64,000 nucleotides of DNA, from assembly GCF_004342025.1 (NCBI RefSeq), contig NZ_SLWN01000005.1, positions 517,481-581,480 of the forward strand, written 5' to 3'. The stretch is from Kribbella steppae (lineage in GTDB: Bacteria > Actinomycetota > Actinomycetes > Propionibacteriales > Kribbellaceae). The translations under genes were made by a program, and so were the position numbers. Under the pieces are notes generated by a model, which saw only the letters and a program-made list of their open reading frames with translations, searched no databases and was not told where the DNA came from. Shown piece after piece: positions 1 to 8,222 of the stretch (its first letter is position 1; the number at the start of each line of letters is the position of its first letter).

Positions 1-672
1 GGTCCACGTGCTCGCACCATCGATCGCTGCTGCCTCGTCGAGATCCTTCGGCAGCCCTTGCAGGCCGGCCAGGTAGATCAGTGCGGCAAAGCCGATGTTC
101 TTCCACAGGTAGACGATGATCAGGCCGGGCAGCGCCCAGTCCGAGTTGTTCATCCAGTCCGGCGGTTCGGCGCCGAACGGATCGATCAGCGCCCGCATCA
201 GGCCGTAGCCGGGGTCGAAGATGAACAGCCAGATGGTGGCGACCGCGGCACCGGACAGGATGTGCGGTGCGAACGCGATCGTCCGGACCGCACCACGCCC
301 CTTCAGCGGCAGGTTGAACAGGAACGCGAGCGCCAGCCCGACGACCAGGCTGCCGGCCACGATGAAGCCGGTGAACACGACGGTGATCCACAGGGTCTTG
401 TGGAACGCCGGGTCGGACAGCGTCCGGCCGTAGTTGGCCAGGCCGACGAAGGTCGGGCGAGCCGCGATCATGTTCCAGTCGGTCAGGCTGAGGAACGCGT
501 TGTAGATGATCGGCCAGTACGCGAAGACGGCGATCACCAGCAGATTGGGTGCCACCAGCAACGCGAACAGCCCGTACTCACGGCGTCGCCTGCGGCGTTG
601 CTGATTGCCGGAGTCTTCGGCTGTCCGACGTTCGTCCGGATGGGTCCGGACCGGCAGGTCCAGTGCGGTCAC
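1..672 (-). CDS. Sugar ABC transporter permease, MalF/UgpA type (partial, 3' end beyond window)
   Basis: This is the N-terminal 224 residues of a membrane subunit of a binding-protein-dependent carbohydrate importer. The chain opens with an Arg-rich cytoplasmic segment, then a first membrane helix (YGLFALLVAPNL). It ends at the window edge inside the cytoplasmic EAA loop (LPKDLDEAAAIDGAS), which docks on the ATPase in this family. The GTG start at 672 is chosen because AGGAGG lies just upstream and GTGA overlaps the stop of the preceding phosphatase gene, implying translational coupling. The substrate cannot be read from this fragment. The neighbouring kinases and dehydrogenase suggest a sugar, polyol or sugar acid. 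Confidence 0.9.
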   Translation of the reverse strand, partial: MTALDLPVRTHPDERRTAEDSGNQQRRRRRREYGLFALLVAPNLLVIAVFAYWPIIYNAFLSLTDWNMIAARPTFVGLANYGRTLSDPAFHKTLWITVVFTGFIVAGSLVVGLALAFLFNLPLKGRGAVRTIAFAPHILSGAAVATIWLFIFDPGYGLMRALIDPFGAEPPDWMNNSDWALPGLIIVYLWKNIGFAALIYLAGLQGLPKDLDEAAAIDGASTWT

Positions 673-1481
673 ACCGGCCTCCTCGGGTTTGATGGGGCGA
701 GTAGTTCGACAAGAGCGGCGGCCAGGGACGGCGCAGCCGCCAGGACGCCGTTCGGCAGTGCGGTGCCGGGTCCACTGATGGTCTGTGCCCCGGCCTCGCG
801 GGCGATCAGGGCCCCGGCGGCGATGTCCCAGGGCTGGATCACATGCTCGTAATACGCGTCCGCCGTACCGTCGGCGACCGAGCACAGGTCGAGGGCGGCC
901 GAGCCGCCGCGACGAAGATCCCGTACGGCGGGCAGCACGCGGCGGAGGTGGTCCGCCTGTTCGGTGCGACGCTCGGGTAGGTAGGAGAAACCGGTGCTCA
1001 CCAAGGCCGCGGCGAGCTCCACTTCACGCGGCAGACCGAGCACGACATCGTCGCGCCAGGCGCCTTCACCGCGGATCGCCGACCAGGTGATCCCGGTGCG
1101 AGGCTGGTGCACCACGCCGACCAGTGCACCAGCTTCATCCTCGACCGCGATGGAGACACACCAGTCGAGCCGCCCGTAGAGGTAGTTCACGGTCCCGTCG
1201 AGCGGGTCGATCACCCAGGTGAACCCGGTGGTCGACGGCCGGGCCGCGCCCTCCTCGCCGAGCAGACCGTCACCGGGGCGAGCCTCGGTGAGACCATCGG
1301 CGATCAGCTTCTCCGATGCCCGGTCGGCCGCGCTGACCGGGTCACTGGACGAGGTCTTGGTCTCGACATCGGCGGCGTCGATGGATAGACCTGGTTGGCG
1401 TGCCAGCAACTCCTCGCCGGCCGCGACGGCCAGCCGGTGGGCCAGGTCGCGCAGTTCGGCGGAGGGCGGAGTGTTAAGCAC
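669..1481 (-). CDS. Inositol monophosphatase family phosphatase
   Basis: A 270-residue Mg-dependent sugar-phosphate phosphatase of the IMPase/FIG superfamily. The metal-binding motifs are all visible: GEEG near residues 75-78, DPLDGT at 92-97 and the C-terminal WDIAAGALIAREAG motif. Members hydrolyse inositol phosphate, histidinol phosphate or other sugar phosphates, and sequence alone does not decide which. The start is GTG at 1481. No Shine-Dalgarno sequence precedes it, but a GATAAT -10 box ends 8 nt upstream, so the message may be leaderless. The stop overlaps the start of the ABC permease, so the two are probably one operon for uptake and dephosphorylation. Confidence 0.88.
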   Translation of the reverse strand: MLNTPPSAELRDLAHRLAVAAGEELLARQPGLSIDAADVETKTSSSDPVSAADRASEKLIADGLTEARPGDGLLGEEGAARPSTTGFTWVIDPLDGTVNYLYGRLDWCVSIAVEDEAGALVGVVHQPRTGITWSAIRGEGAWRDDVVLGLPREVELAAALVSTGFSYLPERRTEQADHLRRVLPAVRDLRRGGSAALDLCSVADGTADAYYEHVIQPWDIAAGALIAREAGAQTISGPGTALPNGVLAAAPSLAAALVELLAPSNPRRPV

Positions 1482-1485
1482 GGCG

Positions 1486-1504
1486 TGAAATTATCACCGT
1501 TTCA
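1486..1504. promoter_or_regulatory. Promoter/operator of the phosphatase-permease operon
   Basis: A locally AT-rich stretch carries the inverted repeat TGAAA-9 nt-TTTCA. On the minus strand a GATAAT -10 hexamer (1495-1490) sits inside it, 8 nt before the GTG at 1481. A repressor bound here would block the promoter. The cognate regulator is unknown. Confidence 0.4.
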
Positions 1505-1564
1505 TGGTGACGTATAGAGAATCTATGTGATTTTCTCACTGACTTCACAACGATCCGGTCAACC

Positions 1565-2260
1565 TCAGTCGTCGTCATCGTTGCGCAGCCGGACACCGGT
1601 GACGCCGTCCAGTTCGTCGAGGGCGAGCACCAGGTTCTGCAGTGGCGGGCGGCCGCGGAACCGCATCGACGCCCGGACCTGGGGATGACCGCCGTCGCGA
1701 AGTACGTCGGTCCCGAGCACCGACGCCTCGAATCCCATCGACGTCGCGGTCGCCAGGATCGAGCGCAGCACACCGGAACCGTCGCGGTACCGCACGGTCA
1801 GGATCCGGCGCCGGTCCGGCGACGGCAGGAACCGTGCCAGCCGGCCGAAGGGGCCGACAGCAACCAGATGCAGGACGGTCGCGGCCGTGGCGAGCAGCGG
1901 CATTCCCGCGCCACAGGCCATTCCGATCGCTGCCGTCATCCAGATCGTCGCCGCGGTGGTCAGGCCGCGCACCACGTCGCGGCGCATGAAGATCACCCCG
2001 GCGCCGAGGAAGCCGACGCCGGAGACGATCTGGGCCGCGATCCTGGAGGGGTCGAGGTTGACGTCCGTACCCAGGACGGCGTTGAAGCCGAACCCGGACA
2101 CGAGGGTGAAGAGGGCGGCGCCGGTGCCGACCAGGGTATGGGTCCGCATCCCCGCGCTCTTCTGCTGCAACTGGCGTTCGATGCCGATGATCATCGACAA
2201 CACGAACGCGATCAGGAGCAGGAGGAGCTCGGTCCACGTGCTGGGGGTCAGAATTTGCAT
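1565..2260 (-). CDS. MgtC/SapB family membrane protein
   Basis: A 231-residue protein with an N-terminal hydrophobic domain of about four helices carrying the MgtC hallmarks: GIERQ near residues 26-30, SAGMRTHTLVG at 35-45 and VSGVGFLGAGVI near 80. A soluble ACT-like C-terminal part follows (about 150-231). MgtC proteins are membrane proteins linked to growth at low magnesium and to control of the ATP synthase in pathogens; in soil actinobacteria the role is unclear. The ATG at 2260 lies 2 nt after the dehydrogenase stop, so the two are co-transcribed. The pairing with sugar catabolism is unusual and its meaning unknown. Confidence 0.88.
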   Translation of the reverse strand: MQILTPSTWTELLLLLIAFVLSMIIGIERQLQQKSAGMRTHTLVGTGAALFTLVSGFGFNAVLGTDVNLDPSRIAAQIVSGVGFLGAGVIFMRRDVVRGLTTAATIWMTAAIGMACGAGMPLLATAATVLHLVAVGPFGRLARFLPSPDRRRILTVRYRDGSGVLRSILATATSMGFEASVLGTDVLRDGGHPQVRASMRFRGRPPLQNLVLALDELDGVTGVRLRNDDDD

Positions 2261-2262
2261 GG

Positions 2263-3282
2263 TCAGGCGGAGACCAGTCCCACCGGGTCCTTCCCGGCCA
2301 GGTAGGCGGCGACCGCCTCGGCGGCGATCGAGCCGGCCCGATGCGCGGTCTGCCGGGTCGCACCGGCCAGGTGCGGCGTCATCACGACATTAGGGGCCGT
2401 CAGCAACCGCGCTCCGGCGGGCACCGGCTCGGCCGGGAACACATCGAAGGCGGCCGCACCGAGCTGACCGGACTCGAGAGCGTCGACGGTCGCGTCGTAG
2501 TCGAGCAGACCGCCGCGGGCGGTGTTCACCAGTACGGCGCCTCGTGGCATCAGCGCAATCTGGTCGGCGCCGATCATCCCGCGGGTCTGGTCGGTCAGCC
2601 GAGCATGCAGGCTGACCACGTCGGACCGCCGCAACAGATCGTCCAGCTCGACCAGTTCAATGCCTTCAGGAGCTATGTCGATGAAGGGGTCGGCGACCAG
2701 GACGTGCGCACCGAACGCGAGCATCACTCGCGCGACGCGTTGCCCGATCGCGCCGTACCCGACCAGGCCGACCGTCGACCCGTCGAGCTCCAGGCCGCAT
2801 TCGTCGTACGCGTAGAGGTCGCTCCGCCACTCGCCCTGCTCCAGCGTGCGTTGCAGGCGCGGAAGGTTGCGCAGCGCCCCCATCATCAGGGCGACCGCAT
2901 GTTCGGCCGCGGCGACCGCGTTGCGGCCAGGAGTGGAGGCGACGACGATGCCGCGGTTGATTGCCGCGGGCACGTTCACGTTGACCGGCCCACCGCGGCA
3001 GACGACCAGGAGCCGCAGGTCCGGTGCGGCGGCGAGGACGCGTTCGGTGAACGGCCCCATCTGGGTGATCGCGATCTCGACCCCGGACAGCGCCTCGATC
3101 AACTGGTCCTCGGCGTCGCTCGCCTCGTCCACTTCGGCCACCCGCCCGTACGGCGTCAGCGGCCACGGCAGCGTGACTTCGCGGAAGTCGAAGCTGACAT
3201 CGTCGAGGGAGGACAAGGCGCCGGCGAGCAGTTCGTTCCTGACGAAGTGGTCGCCGGCGAGCAATGTCTTGACGGTTCTCAT
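2263..3282 (-). CDS. D-isomer 2-hydroxyacid dehydrogenase (SerA-like)
   Basis: A 339-residue NAD-dependent dehydrogenase. The Rossmann motif is VGLVGYGAIG. The catalytic Arg lies in NTARGG, the Glu precedes the DVFPAEP segment, and the His is in PHLAGAT. This set defines the D-2-hydroxyacid dehydrogenase family (3-phosphoglycerate, glycerate, erythronate-4-phosphate and similar). The ATG at 3282 is chosen because it is preceded by AGGAG and overlaps the kinase stop as ATGA; an upstream in-frame extension would run into the kinase gene. With a sugar kinase directly upstream, oxidation of a phosphorylated sugar acid is plausible, but the substrate is not shown. Confidence 0.88.
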   Translation of the reverse strand: MRTVKTLLAGDHFVRNELLAGALSSLDDVSFDFREVTLPWPLTPYGRVAEVDEASDAEDQLIEALSGVEIAITQMGPFTERVLAAAPDLRLLVVCRGGPVNVNVPAAINRGIVVASTPGRNAVAAAEHAVALMMGALRNLPRLQRTLEQGEWRSDLYAYDECGLELDGSTVGLVGYGAIGQRVARVMLAFGAHVLVADPFIDIAPEGIELVELDDLLRRSDVVSLHARLTDQTRGMIGADQIALMPRGAVLVNTARGGLLDYDATVDALESGQLGAAAFDVFPAEPVPAGARLLTAPNVVMTPHLAGATRQTAHRAGSIAAEAVAAYLAGKDPVGLVSA

Positions 3283-4742
3283 CGAGCTCCTGATGTGAAG
3301 GTAGGTGCTGGGTCGGACCAGCGTGGGCGGGCCGACTCGATCCGGCGCAGATAATGGGCGTAGCCCTCGGCGTAGAAGGCGGCGCGGGCCGGATCGGGAT
3401 CGACCTGCCTGGTCTCCGCGATCCACTCAGGCCCGGCGCTGTCCGGATCGACCGCGCGCCGCGCGCAGATCACGGCACCGCGCGCGGCGACCTGCTCCGC
3501 CTCGGCCGTGTGCAGCGGCGCGTTCAGCACGTCCGCGAGGATCTGCGTCCACTCCGTACTGCGCGCACCACCGCCGCAGACCGTCACGCGTCCGCTCCAA
3601 CCGGCCGCGTCCAGGCAGTGGCGAGCGGCGTACGCGATGCCTTCACAGGTCGCGCGGACCAGGTCGGCGGTGGTGGTCGACAGCGAGATCCCGTCGATCG
3701 TTCCGCGAGCGCGGGTGTCGACGAACGGTGCGCGCTCGCCGGCTTCGGACAGATAAGGAAGAACGGTCACGCCTTGTGCGCCGACCGGGCTTTCGGCCAG
3801 CAACTCGGGCAACTTGTCCGTTCCGACGCCGACCAATGCGAGTACCCGGTCGAGCGCGGCCGTGCCGACCATCGCGGGCATGGCCCGAAGCCAGACGCCC
3901 GGTGTCCACGTGCCGAGGAACAACCCCGCCGGCTCGCCGTCCACGGGCAGCTCGCGGGTCACCACTTGGCAGGCGAGCGTCGTACCGACGGTGAGTAGGG
4001 CGTCGCCGCGCTCAACCACACCGGCTCCGGCGGCTGCGGCTGGCAGGTCGTACGGTCCGGCGGAAACCCTGGTGCCGCGGGCCATTCCGGTCGAGTCGTC
4101 GCGCAGCTCGCCGACGGGTCCGGCGGGCTCCACCGGCGCCAGCAGGTGCTGCAGCTCCGTGAGACCGGTTGCCTTCAACGCTTCGTCGTCGTACTGATTG
4201 GTCCGCGGATCGAGGAATGGCGCGGACGCATCCGACACGTCCGTCGCGCGGACGCCGGTGAGCTGCTGCATCACGACGTCCTTGCAGTACGCCGCCGTCC
4301 CCGCGCGAGCGATGACGTCAGGCTCCTCCGCGAGTACGGCGGCCAGCAGCGGACCGGAGGCACCGGGGAACATCCGGTTGCCGGATCGCCGGAAGACGCG
4401 TTCGGCGACCCCGTCGGCGGTCCAGCGGTCGAGGATCGCGCTGCTGCGCGCGTCCAGCCAGGAGATCGCCGGGCGGGACGCCGTACCGTCCGGGTCGACC
4501 AGCCAGAGGCCGTCGCCCTGGGCGGTGATCGCCAGGACGCCGGGGCGGTCCCCCACCGTGTCGGCCAGCTCGCCGACCACCTCGTTGACTGAGGCAACGA
4601 TCTCGGCGGTCTCGTGCTCGAACCGCCCGATCGCGGGCCTGGCAAGTCTGGTCGGCCGGGATGCCTCGGCCACCGGCCGGCCGTCGTCGTCGAACGCGAC
4701 GGCCTTGGTGACGGTGGTGCCGACATCGACTCCGACGTCCAT
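3279..4742 (-). CDS. FGGY family carbohydrate kinase (first of two)
   Basis: A 487-residue sugar kinase of the FGGY/actin-like ATPase fold, transferring the ATP gamma-phosphate to a sugar or polyol. The N-terminal phosphate loop is DVGTTVTKA (residues 5-13). The C-terminal adenosine/phosphate motif is CGGGARSTEW, and the hinge contains EGIAYAARHC. Length and layout match xylulokinase, gluconokinase and erythritol kinase relatives, so the substrate is open. A GAGGAGGGGG Shine-Dalgarno precedes the ATG. The gene lies 75 bp downstream of the DeoR gene across a strong nested hairpin and overlaps the dehydrogenase by 4 bp. Confidence 0.9.
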   Translation of the reverse strand: MDVGVDVGTTVTKAVAFDDDGRPVAEASRPTRLARPAIGRFEHETAEIVASVNEVVGELADTVGDRPGVLAITAQGDGLWLVDPDGTASRPAISWLDARSSAILDRWTADGVAERVFRRSGNRMFPGASGPLLAAVLAEEPDVIARAGTAAYCKDVVMQQLTGVRATDVSDASAPFLDPRTNQYDDEALKATGLTELQHLLAPVEPAGPVGELRDDSTGMARGTRVSAGPYDLPAAAAGAGVVERGDALLTVGTTLACQVVTRELPVDGEPAGLFLGTWTPGVWLRAMPAMVGTAALDRVLALVGVGTDKLPELLAESPVGAQGVTVLPYLSEAGERAPFVDTRARGTIDGISLSTTTADLVRATCEGIAYAARHCLDAAGWSGRVTVCGGGARSTEWTQILADVLNAPLHTAEAEQVAARGAVICARRAVDPDSAGPEWIAETRQVDPDPARAAFYAEGYAHYLRRIESARPRWSDPAPTFTSGAR

Positions 4743-4759
4743 AACCCCCTCCTCTACTG

Positions 4760-4814
4760 CTCCAGCTCAGCTGTCCCTTGGTTCATCGGACCAAGGGAAA
4801 GGTCTGGGCTGGAG
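4760..4814 (-). terminator. Nested hairpin between deoR-type gene and kinase
   Basis: The outer arms CTCCAGCTCAG (4760-4770) and CTGGGCTGGAG (4804-4814) pair at 10 of 11 positions. Inside, TCCCTTGGT (4774-4782) and ACCAAGGGA (4790-4798) form a perfect 9-bp stem with a 7-nt loop. No U-tract follows. It could terminate or attenuate the upstream part of the operon, or act as a stability element separating regulator from kinase expression. Confidence 0.6.
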
Positions 4815-4817
4815 CGT

Positions 4818-5618
4818 TCATAGTTTTGCGACCTCCACGGTGGCGCCGTGGTCGCGAAGCGGCTGGATGAGGTCCTTCGGGGTCTTCTCGTCCACGACGA
4901 CGACGTCGAAGTCGGTCAGCGGGGCGAGCCGGTGCAGGGCGGTGCGCTGCAGCTTGGCGTGGTCTACCAGCAGCACCTTGGTCTTCGCGGACCGCAGCAT
5001 CGCGCGTTTCACCAGCACGATCTCCTCCTCCTGGTGGAAGGCGTGCGTCGGTGACACCGCGGAGACGGAGCAGAACAGCAGGTCGGTGTGCAGCGCCTCG
5101 ACCGCCTCAGCGCACGGCATCCCGCCGAACGAGTCGTGCGTCGCGGAGTAGATCCCGCCGAGGGCGAGCAGGGTGACGTCGCGCAGCGCGGCCAGCTTGG
5201 TGATCGCGGGCAGGAAGTTCGTTGCCACCGTCAAAGGTGTGATGTCCTCGAACAGGTCGACCAGGGCCAGCGCGCTGGTCGAGTCGTCGAGCATCACCGA
5301 CATCCCGGGCTCGATCATCGCGCGGGCGTGCCGGGCCAGCGCGGCCTTCTCGGTCTGCGCGGTGTTCAGCCGGTACGCGACGTTGCTCTCGAACACGCTG
5401 GTCGGCTGCGCGCTGACCCCGCCGCGGTACTTGCGCACCACGCCCTGCCGCTCGAGCTCGTCGAGGTCGCGGTGCACCGTCATCACGCTCACCCCGAACG
5501 CCTCGACCAGATCGTTGGCCGAGACCGAGCCGTGCTCGACCACGTAGGCCGCGATCTCGGCCTGCCGGCGGGCGGGACGACTCAGTTCGGTGGTGTCACC
5601 GTCGACGTCGGATGTCAT
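4818..5618 (-). CDS. DeoR/GlpR family transcriptional repressor
   Basis: A 266-residue sugar-phosphate-responsive regulator. The N-terminal DeoR winged helix reads VSANDLVEAFGVSVMTVHRD then LERQGVVRKYRGG (about residues 31-65). The C-terminal DeoRC sensor domain includes the DDSTSAL-type phosphosugar loop and a KTKVLLVDHAKL segment. DeoR regulators repress sugar catabolic operons until a phosphorylated intermediate binds. It overlaps the phosphatase gene by 4 bp and sits within the operon it probably controls. The palindrome at 7587-7606 is the natural candidate operator. Confidence 0.92.
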   Translation of the reverse strand: MTSDVDGDTTELSRPARRQAEIAAYVVEHGSVSANDLVEAFGVSVMTVHRDLDELERQGVVRKYRGGVSAQPTSVFESNVAYRLNTAQTEKAALARHARAMIEPGMSVMLDDSTSALALVDLFEDITPLTVATNFLPAITKLAALRDVTLLALGGIYSATHDSFGGMPCAEAVEALHTDLLFCSVSAVSPTHAFHQEEEIVLVKRAMLRSAKTKVLLVDHAKLQRTALHRLAPLTDFDVVVVDEKTPKDLIQPLRDHGATVEVAKL

Positions 5619-6232
5619 GCCAGGGTCTCCATTCGGACTGCGGGAACGTTGTACGCCTCGAGACCCACTGTGCCGTCCTGCCAGCGGAAACGCACCAACG
5701 CCGCGGGACCGAGAGCAGGTAGCAGTCTCCTGTAGTCGTTGAGCCGCAGTCCGAGCACCCGGCAGGTCAGCAGCCGGATGAGGGTGTTGTGAGCGACGAC
5801 GAGCACCTTCTGACCCTGATGCGCACGCCCGATTTCCTGAAAGACCTCGTGAACACGATCGGCTGCCTCGGCCGGATCCTCACCGCCCGGGAAGTGGTCG
5901 CGGACCGGGTCCAGCTCGAAGGCCTTGGCCACCGCCGGCGGGAGTTCGCCGAGCATCTTCCCCTCGGCCGAGCCGAAGTCGACCTCGCGCAACCTGGCGT
6001 CGAGGGTCGGCGTCAGGCCGAGTGCTTCGGCGGTCGGTGTGATGGTCTGGCGGGCCCGCAGCATCGGTGACGCCCACAGCGCGTCCGGCGCGTAGTCGGT
6101 GGCCCACAGCTTGAGCTGCTGCGCCTGCTGTACGCCGACCTCGTCGATCGGGAGGTCGGTCGAACCGGTGTAGCGGTTGCCGTGGTGCCATTCGGTCCGG
6201 CCGTGCCGGGCCAACACGATCGTGGTCCTCAT
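5615..6232 (-). CDS. Histidine phosphatase (phosphoglycerate-mutase-like)
   Basis: A 205-residue member of the histidine phosphatase superfamily. The phospho-acceptor is His10 in the RHG motif (LARHGRTEW). The Glu of LREVDFGSAEG and the second catalytic His in VLVVAHNTLIRLL are present. Members are mutases or phosphatases acting on small sugar phosphates; single-domain proteins of this type are most often phosphatases. It sits between a kinase and DeoR with 4-bp overlaps on both sides. That suggests dephosphorylation of an intermediate or adjustment of the inducer level, which is inference. Confidence 0.88.
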   Translation of the reverse strand: MRTTIVLARHGRTEWHHGNRYTGSTDLPIDEVGVQQAQQLKLWATDYAPDALWASPMLRARQTITPTAEALGLTPTLDARLREVDFGSAEGKMLGELPPAVAKAFELDPVRDHFPGGEDPAEAADRVHEVFQEIGRAHQGQKVLVVAHNTLIRLLTCRVLGLRLNDYRRLLPALGPAALVRFRWQDGTVGLEAYNVPAVRMETLA

Positions 6233-7566
6233 CCGCGGTACCCCCGGCGATCCAGTTCGGCGACGAACTCGCCGTACAGCTCCTCGAGCCGTTGTGGCCC
6301 TGGCTCGAGGATGCGGTCTGTCTTGACCATCCGGCGCGCGGTCTCGGTGAGTGACCCTCCCGACGACGCGGCCAGGATGGCCATTCCGTACGCCGGGTCC
6401 GGAGTGGCCGGGAGCTCGACGGGTACGCCGAGGACGTCGGCGCGGAGCTGGTTCCAGTAGCCGCTGCGGACGGCGCCGCCGGTGAGGGAGACGGATCGGA
6501 GCGGGTCGGCGCCGAGGCTGACCAGGTGCTCGAAGGCGAGTCGCTCGATGAAGGCCACACCTTGTAGTACCGCGACGTACGTCGCCAAGTCACCGGCCGG
6601 GTTGCCGAGGGTGAAACGCCCGGCTTGGGGAGCGACGAAGGGGAAGCGTTCGCCGGTCTTGGTGAGCGGGTAGACGACGGCGTCGATCGGGCCGGCTGCT
6701 TTGTCCAGGGCGTCGAGATCCGCATTGGGGAGCAGTTCGGTGAGTACGCCGGCACCGGTGCTGGATGCGCCACCCGGGAGCCAGCCGCCGTCGGGGTGGC
6801 GGTGGCTGTAGACGGCGCCGGTGGGGTCGTCGAGCAGGTCTTTGCTGACGCCTTTGAGGACGAGCGTCGTACCGAGGACGGAGTTCCAGGAGCCGGGGGC
6901 GAGGGCGCCGGCGGCGATCTGGGCGGCGCAGCCGTCGGTCATGCCGGCGTAGACGGGGACGCCGGCCGGGGTGCGGCCGAGCTCGGTGCCGGGGAGGACG
7001 ACGTCGGGAAAGATGCTTGCCGGTAGGCCGAGTTTGTCGAAGGCGGCTTGCGGCCAGGCGTCGGCGACGAGGTCGTAGCCCGTCTTGAGGGCGTGGCTGG
7101 TGTCGCTGGCGACTGGATGGCCGACGAGGTGAGCCGCGACGAAGTCCGCGCTGTGGACGATCCGGTGACTTTCCGTCGCGTTCAACCAGAGGAGCTTCGG
7201 GAGGGCCCAGGTCGGCTGCATCGCGGTCGCCCAGCGATCCGGGTCGGCGTCCACGATGCGGTCACGTTGGTCGGCTGCACGGGCGTCGTCGTACATGAGC
7301 GCCGGGGTGACGGGGCGGCCCTGCTCGTCGGTCAGCAGGAAAGTGCCGGAGGTCGAGCAGATCGCGATCCCGTCGATTTCAGCGCCGGCAACGTCAGCCA
7401 GGACGGCATCGACGGCGTCGAGCCAGCTCTGCGGATCCTGCTCATGGCGCGGACCGTCGCGATGGCTGACCAGCGGCCGGGCCGCACGGGCAAGGACGGT
7501 GCCGTCGGCATCGGCGAGTACGGCGCGCACACTTTGCGTGCCGAGGTCAACGCCGATCCAGCCCAC
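6229..7566 (-). CDS. FGGY family carbohydrate kinase (second), ribulokinase-like
   Basis: A 445-residue FGGY kinase, first gene of the minus-strand operon. The phosphate-binding loop is DLGTQSVRAV (residues 6-15). ICSTSGTFLL, ALMYDDARA and the C-terminal LTGGAVRSGYWNQLRADVLG resemble the D-ribulokinase-like branch rather than xylulokinase, but substrate assignment is tentative. The GTG start at 7566 is preceded by GGGAGGG. It is only distantly similar to the other FGGY kinase in this operon, so the two probably act on different substrates. Confidence 0.87.
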   Translation of the reverse strand: MGWIGVDLGTQSVRAVLADADGTVLARAARPLVSHRDGPRHEQDPQSWLDAVDAVLADVAGAEIDGIAICSTSGTFLLTDEQGRPVTPALMYDDARAADQRDRIVDADPDRWATAMQPTWALPKLLWLNATESHRIVHSADFVAAHLVGHPVASDTSHALKTGYDLVADAWPQAAFDKLGLPASIFPDVVLPGTELGRTPAGVPVYAGMTDGCAAQIAAGALAPGSWNSVLGTTLVLKGVSKDLLDDPTGAVYSHRHPDGGWLPGGASSTGAGVLTELLPNADLDALDKAAGPIDAVVYPLTKTGERFPFVAPQAGRFTLGNPAGDLATYVAVLQGVAFIERLAFEHLVSLGADPLRSVSLTGGAVRSGYWNQLRADVLGVPVELPATPDPAYGMAILAASSGGSLTETARRMVKTDRILEPGPQRLEELYGEFVAELDRRGYRG

Positions 7567-7586
7567 GTCACACCCTCCCGATCCAG

Positions 7587-7606
7587 TGTTATCTACGCTG
7601 ATAACA
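7587..7606. promoter_or_regulatory. Palindromic operator at head of kinase/DeoR operon
   Basis: TGTTATCTACGCTGATAACA is a 7-bp perfect inverted repeat with a 6-nt centre, 21 bp upstream of the kinase GTG. It lies in an AT-rich island within otherwise GC-rich DNA, where the operon promoter must be. Size and symmetry suit a dimeric repressor, and the DeoR protein of this operon is the likely ligand. Confidence 0.65.
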
Positions 7607-7661
7607 TAACATCAGAAGACGATAAGAACACGCCAGTCCGCGTCCGAACCCGGACATGACA

Positions 7662-7694
7662 CGGCTCCCACAGCTGGGAAGCCTGCGGGAGCCG
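7662..7694 (-). terminator. Hairpin downstream of WP-rich small gene
   Basis: CGGCTCCC (7662-7669) and GGGAGCCG (7687-7694) form a perfect 8-bp stem with a 17-nt loop, 53 bp past the stop of the minus-strand gene at 7747. No U-tract is seen. It probably separates that gene from the kinase operon. Confidence 0.45.
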
Positions 7695-7746
7695 GGCGGT
7701 CCGGCCGGTTGCGCCTGTACCGGCGGGACGGTCAAGTGTTTGCTGG

Positions 7747-7980
7747 TCAGGAGTGCATCAGAACCAAGGACGGGTCGATGGCGGCGAACTCGACGCGGCC
7801 CGCGTCGACAGCTCCGTAGGCGCCAATGGGCCCCAGAGCCGGGCGACCGCTGCGGTTGACCCAGAACCCCCAGCCCGCCGGCGCATCCGGCCAGTCGGGG
7901 TCGGGCTCCCAGCCTGGCGGCGGACGCCAGGTGTCACTGGGCGGCTCGGGCCAGTCAGGTGGCGAATTGAATCGATGCAC
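7747..7980 (-). CDS. Small Trp/Pro-rich actinobacterial protein
   Basis: A 77-residue protein. Its first 45 residues are a run of WP-type repeats: PPDWPEPPSDTWRPPPGW, then PDPDWPDAPAGWGFWVNR. This pattern of spaced Trp in Pro-rich sequence is common in small actinobacterial proteins, where it usually precedes a membrane or excalibur-type domain. Here no membrane segment follows. It may be a short stand-alone form or a gene that lost its C-terminal domain. Function unknown. Confidence 0.55.
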   Translation of the reverse strand: MHRFNSPPDWPEPPSDTWRPPPGWEPDPDWPDAPAGWGFWVNRSGRPALGPIGAYGAVDAGRVEFAAIDPSLVLMHS

Positions 7981-8140
7981 GGGCGGTCCTTCCCAGATTC
8001 CCCAGCAGAATCTGCCCCAGCAATCCGCGGTCCGCGAACTGTCTGACAGATCAACGACCTAGTGCGTCGAATGTCACGGCAAAGGTTTCGTAAAGTTTTT
8101 CCGGCGCACGGCCACCAATCACACCACCGGGCCAGGGAGT

Positions 8141-8222
8141 AGGCAACCATCCGCTCACCAGGCGGACTGCACGTGCATCCGCACCGTCATCTAGGGGCCT
8201 TGACGGTGCCTTTTGGTTGCCT
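8141..8222 (+). terminator. Nested hairpin element with U-tract
   Basis: GCACCGTCA (8181-8189) and TGACGGTGC (8201-8209) form a perfect 9-bp stem followed by CTTTT, a classical intrinsic terminator in plus orientation. It lies inside an outer inverted repeat, AGGCAACC (8141-8148) with GGTTGCCT (8215-8222). No plus-strand gene ends here, so either a small RNA is made from the 7981-8214 interval or the structure serves the minus-strand lipase transcript. Confidence 0.55.
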
